Part shown: piece after piece, positions 54,741 to 63,895 of the stretch
Layout: every line of letters starts with the position of its first letter
Position numbering within the stretch: position 1 is the stretch's first letter
NCBI GenBank assembly: GCA_049696015.1
Contig: JBAVTG010000216.1
Span: 1-64,000, forward strand
Direction: 5' to 3'
Length of the DNA: 64,000 nucleotides
Source: JANMEX01 sp049696015
GTDB lineage: Bacteria; Pseudomonadota; Alphaproteobacteria; Rhizobiales; Rhizobiaceae
Made by a program: the position numbers and the translations under genes
Notes under the pieces: model-generated
Told to the model about the DNA's origin: nothing
Databases searched by the model: none
Seen by the model: the letters and a program-made list of their open reading frames with translations, nothing else

Positions 54741-56234
54741 ATGCGCGATCTGGTTATCGGCATTGATGCCTCCACCACTGCGGTCAAGGCAATTGCCTTC
54801 TCCCGCACCGGCCAAGCCTTGGCCGAATGCCGCGCCGCCTATCCCATGCACATGCCCCATCCCGGCCATTATGAACAGAACCCGCAGGACTGGTGGCAAT
54901 CGCTGTGCGCCGCGCTGAAAGATCTGACCGCCAAGGTCGATCCCGACCGCTTTGCCGCAATCGCCGTAACCCATCAGCGCGAAACATTTGCCCTTCTCGA
55001 TGAGGCCGGCAAAGCCGTGCGCCCGGCGATCCTCTGGCTGGATGAGCGCGCTCGGGCACAAGTGGCCGATCTGTCGCGCGCACTTGGGCGCAAACGCATC
55101 CGTGACTGGAGCGGCAAGCCGCCGGACCCCACCCCTGCTCTTTATGCGCTGGCCTGGCTGAGCGAGCACGAGCCTGAAGCCCTTGCCTGCGCTGCCATGG
55201 TGGTCGATGCCGGCGCTTACCTTCATCTGCGTCTCACCGGCAATGCCGTGTCCGCCACGCCAAGCGCTGATCCGCTGGGCATTCTCAATGTGCAATCCAA
55301 ATCCTGGCAGCCCGAGCTGGTCGCCGCCGCAGGCCTTGCTCCCGAGCAGCTGCCGCAGCTTGCCGCACCTGCCGCGCTGATCGGCGAAATCACTGCAGAA
55401 GCCGCGCGCCTGACTGGTTTGCCCGAAGGCCTTCCTGTCTATGCCGGCGCGGGCGACGGCCAGTGCAATGCGCTCGGCCTGGGTGCCTGCCGCGAAGGCG
55501 TCGCCTGTTTCTCGCTTGGCTCGGGCGTCGTTTCGGGCATGCACTCTGGCCGCTTTCAATCATCCGATGCTTTCCGCACGCTGATCGCCGCCTCAGGCGA
55601 GGGCTATTTGCTGGAAACAGTTCTGCGTTCCGGCATGCAGCTCGCCGATTGGGTGGTGCGCACCACGGGCGCCCAATCCGCACCGGATCTGGAGCGCGCC
55701 GCGTTTACGGTTCCCGCCGGGTCGGATGGGCTGTTGATGTTGCCCTATTTTGCCGGCGTCATGAGCCCGTTCTGGGATGATGCCGCCCGCGGCGCAGTCA
55801 TCGGCCTGTCGCTCAGCCATCAGCCCAAGCACCTGTTCCGCGCCGCTTTGGAAGCCATTTCCTTTGAGCAGTCGCTGGCCAGCGATGCGATGGAAGCGGC
55901 CGTCGGCGTCAAAGCCCATACGCTCATCGCCTCGGGCGGCGGCGCCAATTCGCGCCTGTTGATGACCATCCTTGCCGCCGTGCTGCAGCGGCCCGTTGCC
56001 GTCTCGCCGGTCACGGAAGCGGCAGCTTTGGGCGCGGCCATGCTCGCGGCGACGGGCGCGGGCTGGCACAGCCATGCACATGACGCGTCTGACGCCATGT
56101 CGCCAAAGGCCGGGCAAATTGTCGAACCCGACAGCGCCCTTGCCGCAGCCTATGCGCCGCTCAATGCGCTCTACCGCGATTACTACCGCACCATTCAGCC
56201 GCTGCAGGCGGCCTTGGCAAATGCTCAGCCATGA
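54741..56234 (+). CDS. FGGY family carbohydrate kinase (xylulokinase-like)
   Basis: The 497-residue protein has both FGGY halves: IGIDASTTAVKAIAFSRTGQ, VTHQRETFALLDEAGKAV and LWLDERA in the N-terminal half, and LPYFAGVMSPFWDDAARGAV and ASGGGANSRLLMTILAAV, followed by TEAAALGAAMLA, in the C-terminal half. It phosphorylates a ketose or polyol. The sequence is closer in feel to xylulokinases than to glycerol kinases. It converges on the SorC regulator gene with 14 bp between the stops. Confidence 0.9.
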   Translation: MRDLVIGIDASTTAVKAIAFSRTGQALAECRAAYPMHMPHPGHYEQNPQDWWQSLCAALKDLTAKVDPDRFAAIAVTHQRETFALLDEAGKAVRPAILWLDERARAQVADLSRALGRKRIRDWSGKPPDPTPALYALAWLSEHEPEALACAAMVVDAGAYLHLRLTGNAVSATPSADPLGILNVQSKSWQPELVAAAGLAPEQLPQLAAPAALIGEITAEAARLTGLPEGLPVYAGAGDGQCNALGLGACREGVACFSLGSGVVSGMHSGRFQSSDAFRTLIAASGEGYLLETVLRSGMQLADWVVRTTGAQSAPDLERAAFTVPAGSDGLLMLPYFAGVMSPFWDDAARGAVIGLSLSHQPKHLFRAALEAISFEQSLASDAMEAAVGVKAHTLIASGGGANSRLLMTILAAVLQRPVAVSPVTEAAALGAAMLAATGAGWHSHAHDASDAMSPKAGQIVEPDSALAAAYAPLNALYRDYYRTIQPLQAALANAQP

Positions 56235-56248
56235 GTGCAGCCGCCGCC

Positions 56249-57220
56249 TCAGTCTTGCAGCAGGCCGCGCGCCCCGTCCTCGTCGGTCACCAGCGTCGTC
56301 ACCTTGACAAATTTCAGCGCCGCCCTGAGTGCCGCTGCCTTGTCGCGCCCGCCCGAAACCATAACGATGTTGGTAATGCCCGCAAGGTCGGCGACTGGCA
56401 GAGAACAGACGCGGCGGTTGACTGGATGGTCGACCAGCCTGCCGTCCTTGTCGATGAAGTGGCCGAGAATGTCTCCTACGGCGCCCGCCTCTTCCAACTC
56501 GTCCCATTCATGAGCGCGGATGAAACCAAAATCTGCGATCGGATTGTCACGCGAAAACGAGCCGACCGAAATGATCGCAATCGACGCCCGCCTCGCCCAG
56601 TGCAGCACGTCTCTGATCGAGCGCTGGCTCATGAACATGTCGCGCTGCTCCGGCTCATCGGCAAACACCGGCACGGGAAGCACATAACATTCCGCGTCGA
56701 GCCGGCCTGCCAGCTCCACCGCCGCGCCCGCCGGGTTGAGCGGGGCCAGATGAGTCAGTCCGCCCAGCAGCGACACAACGGCGCTGCGTGGCACCAGGCG
56801 CCGCTCGATCTGCGCAATCGCCGCCTGTATTGTCCGGCCCCAACCGATGCCAATGACATCGCCGGACGTGATGCGCCCGGACAGGTATTCGCCCGCCGCA
56901 TGGCCGATCAGCGTCGGCGCCATCCGCCCGTCCGCCGCCCCTGGCACGACAATCGCCTCGCCAAGCCTCAGCCGCTGCGTCAGCTGCGTTTGCAGATTGA
57001 CGCATTCGCCGATCCGGTTGCGGATTTTGAACTGGATGATGCCGTCCTCGCGCGCCGCCGCCAGCACACGGTGCACCTTGACGCGGCCAAGCCCGAGCTT
57101 TTCGGCGATGCGCTCCTGTGTCATCCCCTCGACGTAATAATGCCAGGCCGCCCGCGCCTTGATGTCATCGTCCGTCTCGCTATGGATGTCGTCATCGCTC
57201 ATGATCTGGCCAGAATCCAT
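56249..57220 (-). CDS. SorC/DeoR-type sugar-binding transcriptional regulator
   Basis: The 323-residue protein has an N-terminal HTH (AAWHYYVEGMTQERIAEKLG, then RVKVHRVLAAAREDGIIQFK) and a C-terminal sugar-binding domain (IGIGWGRTIQAAIAQIERRL, VVSLLGGLTHLAPLNPAGA, GFIRAHEWDELEEAGAVGDI). SorC proteins respond to phosphorylated sugars. The start chosen is ATG 57220; ATG 57202 is also possible, and neither has a strong site. It lies between the kinase and the isomerase genes and likely controls the whole cluster. Confidence 0.9.
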   Translation of the reverse strand: MDSGQIMSDDDIHSETDDDIKARAAWHYYVEGMTQERIAEKLGLGRVKVHRVLAAAREDGIIQFKIRNRIGECVNLQTQLTQRLRLGEAIVVPGAADGRMAPTLIGHAAGEYLSGRITSGDVIGIGWGRTIQAAIAQIERRLVPRSAVVSLLGGLTHLAPLNPAGAAVELAGRLDAECYVLPVPVFADEPEQRDMFMSQRSIRDVLHWARRASIAIISVGSFSRDNPIADFGFIRAHEWDELEEAGAVGDILGHFIDKDGRLVDHPVNRRVCSLPVADLAGITNIVMVSGGRDKAAALRAALKFVKVTTLVTDEDGARGLLQD

Positions 57221-57348
57221 GCTTGCAAGGGTTTTGCCGCATCTAACGTCAATGACCCGGCGCGGACAATGGGGATGTCCTGCAATCCCCGCTTTCAACA
57301 GCCAAAGGCTGCAGCCATCATCAGCATTACAGGTCTGGGAGGACACAC

Positions 57349-58800
57349 ATGGCACGCATGATCAAACGCAAAGTGACGCTCGGGCTTGTCATTGGCAGCC
57401 GCGCGTTTTTCAACGGCGCCCCTTGCCGCTCCTCACGGGAGGAAACGCTGGCGCAGCTGTCGCAGCTCGGCATTGATGTCATCACCCTGCCCTTCGAAGC
57501 CACCGTCAATGGCGCGGTGCAGTCCATTGACGACGCCAAACTTTATGCCGCCCATTTTCGTCTTCACCGCGATGCTATTGACGGATTGGTGATCTGCTTG
57601 CCGAACTTCGGCGACGAAATCGCCATTGCCGAGCTGGTCAGCCGCGCCGCGCTGAATGTCCCGATCCTCTTGCAGGCATCCAATGACGAGATCGACAAGG
57701 TCGATGTCCATTCGCGCCGCGATGCTTTTTGCGGCAAGCTCTCGGTCACCAACAATTTCTACCAATACGGCGTGCCCTACACTGAAACGACCAACCACAC
57801 TTGCGACACATCAAGCGAAGAATTCGGCGCGGACCTGTCGCGCTTTGCCGCCGTCTGCCGCACCGTGCGCGGCCTCAAGGGCGCCCGCCTTGGCGCTATC
57901 GGCGCGCGCACCGGCGCGTTCCAGACCATGCGCTATTCGGAAAAATTGCTTCAGGCCGCGGGCGTCACCGTTGTCACGGTCGATCTGTCGGAAATGATCG
58001 CCGCCGCCAGCGCAGTGGCCGACAATGACGGCGACCTTGTCTCCAAACTCGACGCCATCAAGGCCTATGGCCGCATCCCTGCCCACATCAAACCCGAGCA
58101 AATCGCCCGCCAGGCCAAATGGTCGCTGGCTGTCGACCGCTGGATCGATGTCAACGAATGCGATGCCTCGGCCATACAGTGCTGGCGATCGCTGCAGGAT
58201 AATTTCGGCTGCGCCACGTGCCTCACCATGTCGATGATGGGCGAGGAGTTGATGCCAAGCGCCTGTGAAGTCGATATCATCGGCGCGCTGTCCATGTATG
58301 CGCTGGCGCTCGCTTCCGGCGCGCCGCCTGCGATACTTGACTGGAACAACAATTACGGCCGCAACGAAGACATGTGCGTGTGCACACATTGCGGCAACTT
58401 CCCCAAGAAATTTATCGGCGCTACACCCGAAATCGGCGAATTGGACGTGCTGGGCGAAACCATCGGACGCGAGAAATGCTTCGGCGCCGTCAAGGGCAAG
58501 GTCAAGGCCGGGCCGATGACCTTCTTCCGCCTGTCCACCGATGACCGCGTGGGTACGATTAAAGCCTATCTGGGCCAGGGCGAATTCACTGATGATCCTT
58601 TCCAGATGGACGGCGGCATTGCCGTCACCCGCGTCAAGGACCTGCGCAAACTGATGGCTTATGTGGGCCACAACGGATTTGAGCATCATGTCGCGATGGT
58701 GCGCGGTAACCACGCTGCAATCATCGACGAGGCGCTGAGCCGCTACCTGCGCTGGCCGCTCTACCATCACGGCGGGCGCCGGGACCTTCCGGCTTTCTAG
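57349..58800 (+). CDS. L-fucose/L-arabinose isomerase family protein
   Basis: The 483-residue protein has the family's layout: N-terminal Rossmann-like part (KRKVTLGLVIGSRAFFNGAP, NVPILLQASNDE), a central R-T-GAF segment (GARTGAFQTMRYSEK), and the active-site region MMGEELMPSACEVDIIGALS with Glu and Asp metal ligands, DWNNNYG and THCGNFPKKF. It would interconvert an aldose and a ketose to feed the FGGY kinase. GGGAGG precedes the ATG. It is divergent from the SorC gene. No sugar transporter gene is seen in the cluster. Confidence 0.88.
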   Translation: MARMIKRKVTLGLVIGSRAFFNGAPCRSSREETLAQLSQLGIDVITLPFEATVNGAVQSIDDAKLYAAHFRLHRDAIDGLVICLPNFGDEIAIAELVSRAALNVPILLQASNDEIDKVDVHSRRDAFCGKLSVTNNFYQYGVPYTETTNHTCDTSSEEFGADLSRFAAVCRTVRGLKGARLGAIGARTGAFQTMRYSEKLLQAAGVTVVTVDLSEMIAAASAVADNDGDLVSKLDAIKAYGRIPAHIKPEQIARQAKWSLAVDRWIDVNECDASAIQCWRSLQDNFGCATCLTMSMMGEELMPSACEVDIIGALSMYALALASGAPPAILDWNNNYGRNEDMCVCTHCGNFPKKFIGATPEIGELDVLGETIGREKCFGAVKGKVKAGPMTFFRLSTDDRVGTIKAYLGQGEFTDDPFQMDGGIAVTRVKDLRKLMAYVGHNGFEHHVAMVRGNHAAIIDEALSRYLRWPLYHHGGRRDLPAF

Positions 58801-58933
58801 CCGGCAAGCTTGTGAATGCACCGTTTCAGAGGCGAAATGAAGGTCCAAAACCCCCGTGTTTCCTATGGTTTTGCTAGACAAGTGGCGATTGCGCTGCATT
58901 ATGGCGGCGTGATTCGCAGCAAGGGAGATCATA

Positions 58934-59212
58934 ATGACCACAGCCAACGAAATCGCCGACAAACTGGCCTCCGAAAACGGCCTGACCAAAGCCCAGGCTA
59001 AAACCATTGTTGACGGTGTCTTCAAGGCCATCGCCGATGCCGGCAAGAGCGGCGATGAAGTCAACGTGCCGGGCTTCGGCAAGTTCAAAGTCAAGTCGGC
59101 ACCCGCCCGCGAAGGCCGCAATCCGGCCACTGGCGCAACCATCAAGATTGCAGCCTCGCGCAAGATCTCCTTTGCGCCTGCGAAAGCGCTCAAGGATGCG
59201 CTGAACGGCTGA
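58934..59212 (+). CDS. hup: HU-type DNA-binding protein
   Basis: The 92-residue protein has all HU/IHF marks: helical N-terminus (TTANEIADKLASENGLTKAQ), VPGFGKFKVK, and the arm REGRNPATGATIKIAASRKI, then FAPAKALKDALNG. It bends and compacts DNA. AAGGGAG precedes the ATG. It stands alone, followed by a strong hairpin. Its presence on a repABC replicon hints at a chromid. Confidence 0.96.
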   Translation: MTTANEIADKLASENGLTKAQAKTIVDGVFKAIADAGKSGDEVNVPGFGKFKVKSAPAREGRNPATGATIKIAASRKISFAPAKALKDALNG

Positions 59213-59272
59213 AGCATTTCCAAGTTTGATGGAACATCAAACATTTAAGGAAAATGCGACAAATAGAGACAT

Positions 59273-59317
59273 GAGAGCAAAGAGCGTTTTGATTTTGTCA
59301 AAACGCTCTTTGCTCTC
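59273..59317 (+). terminator. Perfect 20-bp stem hairpin downstream of HU
   Basis: A perfect inverted repeat with 20-bp arms (GAGAGCAAAGAGCGTTTTGA and its complement) around a 5-base loop TTTTG ends 105 bp after the HU stop. Only a short TTACCTT follows, so it is terminator-like without a full U-tract and may also stabilise the mRNA. A smaller hairpin GTTTGAT-N5-ATCAAAC lies upstream at 59224-59242. Confidence 0.65.
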
Positions 59318-59477
59318 TTACCTTCCGGCCATTCAAATGATTCAGATTCCCTCTTCACCCCGCCTCCGGCCCATCGGGCCCGATAAAGGTCACCGCTGCG
59401 GCTGTTGCTGAGCGGCACGACATCGTCGCATCCCGTGCATGCGTCGCTTCCAGACCAGCCTGCAGCCGGGCCTTGAC

Positions 59478-60491
59478 TTAGAGCTCCTCCACCAATGCCC
59501 TGGTCAGCGCCATACGCCTCAGGCTCTTGTCAATCAATCCGCCCCATTTAGGCCCCTGCCCGCGCGCTGTTTCAAGCGCATCTTTCAGATCGTCGGGCCG
59601 GTCCTGGCAGAGCGCGTCGATCAGCATCGCCGCTTGCGCCCGGTCCTTGTCGGCCTTCAGCAGGTCCTCGCCGCGCCGCCGCGCCGCCACGATCAACTTG
59701 TGCACCGCATAGCGCTCAGGCCTTGGAACCTGCACCAAAACGCCGGAGCGATACAGCGCTGCCGCCGGCACCGGTTCGGCAATCAGATAGTTGAGAAAAT
59801 GCAGCGACTGCGCCATCACCCCGAGCGCCGTGAGCGGGCGCAAATCCTCGGCCTTGCGGAATGACGGCGTCAAAAACTCGACCAGCGCGCCATCCTTTCG
59901 GCTCCTCCACCGCCAGACCTTGCCGGCTTTCAATCCCGGCACTGGCTCATAGTCAAAGCCCTTCAGCACATCGCTGACTGGCGGCTCTGCGACATCCTCA
60001 ACCGCCACTGACAAGTGCTCGAAGCTGGCGATATCCAGATCATTCGTCATCGCCGCATCGTCCAGCGACAGCCGCAGGCCGAGCAACCCCTCATACAGCC
60101 GAAACGCATGCGTGCCGATCACCGTGCCGCCGAGCCGGAACACCCCTGCCCCGGCGAGCCCGGCATAAAGGCTTCCGGTTGGCGCATCAGTGCTCGCCAA
60201 CCCTTCGGCGCGCAAAACCCGCACCAGCCGCGCCCGCGCCGCCTGCCGTTCAGCCGCATCCGCCTTGAGCTTTTCCTGTCCGTCAAGCCGCGCCAGCAAT
60301 TCCGGCGTCTCCGGCCCGATATAGGCCCGCTTCACCTGCGCCCCGACGCGGTAGCTGTCATACCAATAGGCCTTGCCCCCGCGCAAAACCCGAACCGCCG
60401 CCCCCCGAACCTCCCCCACCGCCTCATCCTGCAGCATCCGCACCAGATCCAGATAAGCCGACTGCGCAAGGCGGGAGTGACGGGCAAGCAT
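59478..60491 (-). CDS. Nucleotidyltransferase-fold protein (GSU2403-like)
   Basis: The 337-residue protein resembles the GSU2403 family: RVLRGGKAYWYDSYRVGAQV near the N-terminus, then GTHAFRLYEGLLGLRL, MTNDLDIASFEHLSV (the D-x-D of a nucleotidyltransferase active site) and a helical C-terminus (RYAVHKLIVAARRRGEDLLK). Targets are unknown; the fold is shared with toxin-type nucleotidyltransferases. ATG 60491 gives normal length, though its ribosome site is weak. The gene's 5' end is echoed by a decayed copy at 63700-63895. Confidence 0.78.
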   Translation of the reverse strand: MLARHSRLAQSAYLDLVRMLQDEAVGEVRGAAVRVLRGGKAYWYDSYRVGAQVKRAYIGPETPELLARLDGQEKLKADAAERQAARARLVRVLRAEGLASTDAPTGSLYAGLAGAGVFRLGGTVIGTHAFRLYEGLLGLRLSLDDAAMTNDLDIASFEHLSVAVEDVAEPPVSDVLKGFDYEPVPGLKAGKVWRWRSRKDGALVEFLTPSFRKAEDLRPLTALGVMAQSLHFLNYLIAEPVPAAALYRSGVLVQVPRPERYAVHKLIVAARRRGEDLLKADKDRAQAAMLIDALCQDRPDDLKDALETARGQGPKWGGLIDKSLRRMALTRALVEEL

Positions 60492-60782
60492 GGTTGTGTT
60501 CCACAAAGTATAAGCGTGTGGAGCATGAAGCATGTGTTTCGCAAACGCAAGGGGTGTGGAGCAGGCAGCTTGAAGCAGAACACACTCCGGCCGCACGGCG
60601 CCGTTCAGCATGAACTTCATCTGATGCGTGGGCCAACCCCGTCCTCCGGGACGAGCAAGCGGCGATCAGCGATCGTTGGCGGCGTTTGGACTCCGCATTC
60701 GCTGCCGTTTGTTGATTCGCATCAATACACCCTGCGGCGGCTTGCCATAGGCTGCTGCGAAACTCCGGCATGCGAGGATGAC

Positions 60783-61154
60783 ATGGAAACGAAAAGTCTT
60801 GCGGATGTGATCGAGAAAATCAAAAAAGCCGGTAAGGTTGATGCCGCGCTTTTTGCCGGCGCTGTCGCAGCCATGAAGGCGGCGTTTCCCAACGAGGATT
60901 TTGCCGGCGCCGAACATTTGATTGAGCAGGATCCGACAGAGGCGGTGCTGTCGCTGGTCGAAGAGCATCTGCCCAACTGGACGATATCCCTGAAAGGCAA
61001 AGCCCGGGAAGCCGACGGCGAATGGACCTGCACCTTGCGCCGGTCAAGTTCGCGCGACGATGACGCGGTGATCGGTTTTGGCTCGGGTCCGACGCTCTCG
61101 CTGGCGGTTCTGGCAGCGGTTCTGAAGGCAAGCCAGTTGCGGGCGGAGCCGTAA
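60783..61154 (+). CDS. Hypothetical protein, 123 residues
   Basis: The protein starts at ATG 60783 after GCGAGGATG (METKSLADVIEKIKKAGKVD) and ends VLKASQLRAEP. The frame is open much further upstream, but that part runs antisense to the nucleotidyltransferase gene and is not believed. The middle has a segment (EADGEWTCTLRRSSSRDDDA) that looks like an edge-strand pattern. I do not recognise the family. It lies between the nucleotidyltransferase and ppsA. Confidence 0.6.
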   Translation: METKSLADVIEKIKKAGKVDAALFAGAVAAMKAAFPNEDFAGAEHLIEQDPTEAVLSLVEEHLPNWTISLKGKAREADGEWTCTLRRSSSRDDDAVIGFGSGPTLSLAVLAAVLKASQLRAEP

Positions 61155-61277
61155 TCTTTGATTCCGTTTGCAAATTCATCCCGGGGCGAGGCTCTCCTCG
61201 TATCTTTGAGATGAAGCGCATCAAGGACGCCGATGGAGGCGCGCTACAATGGCTGTGTAATGACAAGAGGTGTTGAT

Positions 61278-63662
61278 ATGGCCACCGAGCATCCCAATCT
61301 GGTCTGGTTCGAAAATATCGGGCGCACTGACGTGGCGCTTGTCGGGGGCAAGAGCGCCTCGCTCGGCGAGATGATCCGCACGCTTGGTCCCAAAGGCATC
61401 CGTGTTCCGCCGGGCTTTGCGACGACGTCGCACGCCTATTGGCGTTTTCTGGACGCAAACAATCTGCGCGCCCGGATGGGTGAAGTCCTGGCGGACTTTG
61501 CGGCCGGAAAACTTTCACTGCCGCAAACGGGCCAGACAATCCGGGCCGGGATTTTGCAAGGCGCGTGGCCAAAAGCCATTGCAGATGAAATCACCGCCGC
61601 TTACGAGGAACTCGGCCGCCGGGCGGGTTCGGCCAATGTCGATGTCGCCGTGCGTTCCAGCGCCACCGCTGAAGACCTGCCGCAGGCAAGCTTTGCCGGC
61701 CAGCAGGAATCCTACCTCAACATCAGCGGAAATGCGGCATTGCTCGACGCGTGCCGCCAGTGCATGGCCTCGCTGTTTACAGACCGGGCGATTGCCTATC
61801 GCGTCGCGCAGGGCTTTGATCACATGCGCGTGGCGCTGACAGTCGCCGTACAGCGCATGGTCCGCTCCGATCTCGGCGGCGCCGGGGTGATGTTTTCCAT
61901 CGACACCGAGACCGGTTTTGACAAAGTCGTTCTGATCGACGCCGCCTGGGGCCTTGGCGAAAACGTCGTCAAGGGCACGGTCGACCCGGATGAATACCAT
62001 GTTTTCAAGCCCAATCTGGCCGATCCGGAGCTGAGCCCCATCATCGAGAAAAAGCTCGGCGCCAAGACGCAAAAGATGATCTACGCGACCGGTGATTCGC
62101 CGACACAAAATGTTCCTACGTCCAAGGCTGAGCGTGCGGCATTTGTGCTGGGCAATGCGGAGATTTTGCTGCTGGCGCGCTGGGCTGTGACCATCGAGCA
62201 GCACTATGGCATGCCGATGGACATGGAATGGGGCAAGGACGGCAAGAGCGGCGAAATTTTCATGTTGCAGGCCCGGCCCGAAACCGTGCAGTCCAGGCAT
62301 GAGGCCAGCCAGTTCAAATCCTATACAATCAAGAACAAGGGCAAACTGCTCCTGTCAGGCCTTGGCATCGGCGATGCGGTCATTGCCGGCAAGGTTTGCC
62401 TGATCGAAAACCCGCGTGATATCGCGCGGTTCACCGACGGCTCGATCCTCGTCACCAGCACCACCGATCCCGATTGGGTGCCGATCATGAAGCGCGCCTC
62501 GGCGATCATAACCGACCATGGCGGGCGCACTTCGCACGCCGCCATTGTCAGCCGCGAGCTTGGCCTTTCGGCCATTGTCGGCACCTTGAACGCCACCGAA
62601 CTGCTGCACGATCTTCAGGAAGTGACCGTGTCTTGCGCCGAGGGCGACCAGGGTTTTGTTTATGAAGGCGTCGCCCAGTTTGAGGTGCAGACCTTGGACG
62701 TGTCGGCGCTGCCAACAACATCGACTGCCGTGATGCTCAACATGGCAAATCCGGCTGCGGCGTACAGGTGGTGGAAAGTGCCAGCAGACGGTGTCGGCCT
62801 TGCACGCATGGAATTCGTCATCAACGGCCACATCCGGGTTCATCCCATGGCGCTCGTCCGTTTCGACACGCTGAAAGACGAAGCGGCAAAGCAACAGATC
62901 GCGGAAATCACCAAAGGCTATGACGACAAGAGCGCCTATTTCGTCGACCAGCTGGCATTGGGATTGTCGAGGATTGCGGCTGTGTTTCATCCCAAGCCTG
63001 TCATCATCCGCATGAGCGATTTCAAGACCAATGAGTATGCCAATCTCATCGGCGGCGCTGCTTTTGAGCCAAGCGAAGAGAACCCGATGATCGGATTCCG
63101 CGGTGCATCACGGTACTATTCACCGCGCTACAAGGAAGGCTTCGCCCTTGAGTGCCGCGCCATCAAGCGCCTGCGTGAAGAGATGGGCTTCAAGAATGTC
63201 GTCGTCATGATCCCCTTCTGCCGCTCGACAATTGAGGCTGACCGTGTTCTGGAGGTCATGGCGGAATGCGGCCTGAAGCGCGGCGAGAACGGCTTGCAGG
63301 TCTATGTCATGTGCGAAATTCCGTCGAACATCATCCGCGCAGCCGAATTTGCCAAGCGGTTTGACGGCTTCTCCATCGGATCCAATGACCTGACGCAGCT
63401 GACGCTCGGCGTTGACCGCGATTCCGCCGAGCTTGCCGAATTGTTCGATGAGCAGGACCCGGCCGTCAAATGGATGATCGAGAGTGTCATCACGGCGGCG
63501 CACAAGGCAGGCGCAAAAGTCGGTATCTGCGGCCAGGCGCCCAGCGATCATCCCGAGTTTGCGGAATTTCTGGTCAAATGCGGCATCGATTCCATCTCGG
63601 TCAGTCCCGACAGTTTTGTAGCGGTCAAGCACAAGGTGGCCGAGGCGGAAACGGCGGCATAG
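61278..63662 (+). CDS. ppsA: Phosphoenolpyruvate synthase
   Basis: The 794-residue enzyme converts pyruvate and ATP to PEP, AMP and phosphate in gluconeogenesis. Visible in order are the ATP-grasp N-terminus (LVGGKSASLGEMIRTLGPKG, VAVRSSATAEDLPQASFAGQ, LQARPETVQS), the phosphohistidine segment (DHGGRTSHAAIVSRELGLSA) and the PEP-binding barrel (MSDFKTNEYANLIGG, FSIGSNDLTQLTLGVDRDS, GICGQAPSDHPEF). The ATG at 61278 follows AAGAGG and begins MATEHPNLVWF, a typical start. Length is normal. It is monocistronic here as far as visible. Confidence 0.96.
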   Translation: MATEHPNLVWFENIGRTDVALVGGKSASLGEMIRTLGPKGIRVPPGFATTSHAYWRFLDANNLRARMGEVLADFAAGKLSLPQTGQTIRAGILQGAWPKAIADEITAAYEELGRRAGSANVDVAVRSSATAEDLPQASFAGQQESYLNISGNAALLDACRQCMASLFTDRAIAYRVAQGFDHMRVALTVAVQRMVRSDLGGAGVMFSIDTETGFDKVVLIDAAWGLGENVVKGTVDPDEYHVFKPNLADPELSPIIEKKLGAKTQKMIYATGDSPTQNVPTSKAERAAFVLGNAEILLLARWAVTIEQHYGMPMDMEWGKDGKSGEIFMLQARPETVQSRHEASQFKSYTIKNKGKLLLSGLGIGDAVIAGKVCLIENPRDIARFTDGSILVTSTTDPDWVPIMKRASAIITDHGGRTSHAAIVSRELGLSAIVGTLNATELLHDLQEVTVSCAEGDQGFVYEGVAQFEVQTLDVSALPTTSTAVMLNMANPAAAYRWWKVPADGVGLARMEFVINGHIRVHPMALVRFDTLKDEAAKQQIAEITKGYDDKSAYFVDQLALGLSRIAAVFHPKPVIIRMSDFKTNEYANLIGGAAFEPSEENPMIGFRGASRYYSPRYKEGFALECRAIKRLREEMGFKNVVVMIPFCRSTIEADRVLEVMAECGLKRGENGLQVYVMCEIPSNIIRAAEFAKRFDGFSIGSNDLTQLTLGVDRDSAELAELFDEQDPAVKWMIESVITAAHKAGAKVGICGQAPSDHPEFAEFLVKCGIDSISVSPDSFVAVKHKVAEAETAA

Positions 63663-63699
63663 CGGCGGACGCCGTGCTTTGCGCGCTCTCCGTTCGATC

Positions 63700-63895
63700 T
63701 TGATTCAACTGATCAGGCTGTAGGAGGGCGTCTGCTGTCAAACCCGAAAGCCGCCGCCCCTCGATTTCCCGCCGCCGCATCCCGCGGCACACGCAAAAGA
63801 AATTGAAATCAGCCGGCTCCGCAATGCCGGAGCAACGGGAGAACTTGGACATGTTCCACAAACGCTGGGGGTGTGGAGCAGAACGCTGCAGACTG
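63700..63895 (-). pseudogene. Decayed 5' copy of the GSU2403-like gene
   Basis: Read on the minus strand, the region from about 63895 down to 63700 resembles the upstream and first codons of the gene starting at 60491: CTGCTCCACACCCC, CGTTTG and GTGGAAC before the start, then about two thirds identity over the next 45 bases (shared CTTGCGCAGTCGGCT-type stretch). The reading frame does not continue, so it is a relic or a recombination scar. The rest of 63663-64000 shows nothing else. Confidence 0.4.

Noticed and set aside
60015..60782. Upstream extension of the small hypothetical gene
   Set aside because: It is antisense to the nucleotidyltransferase-fold gene; the ATG at 60783 has a better start context.
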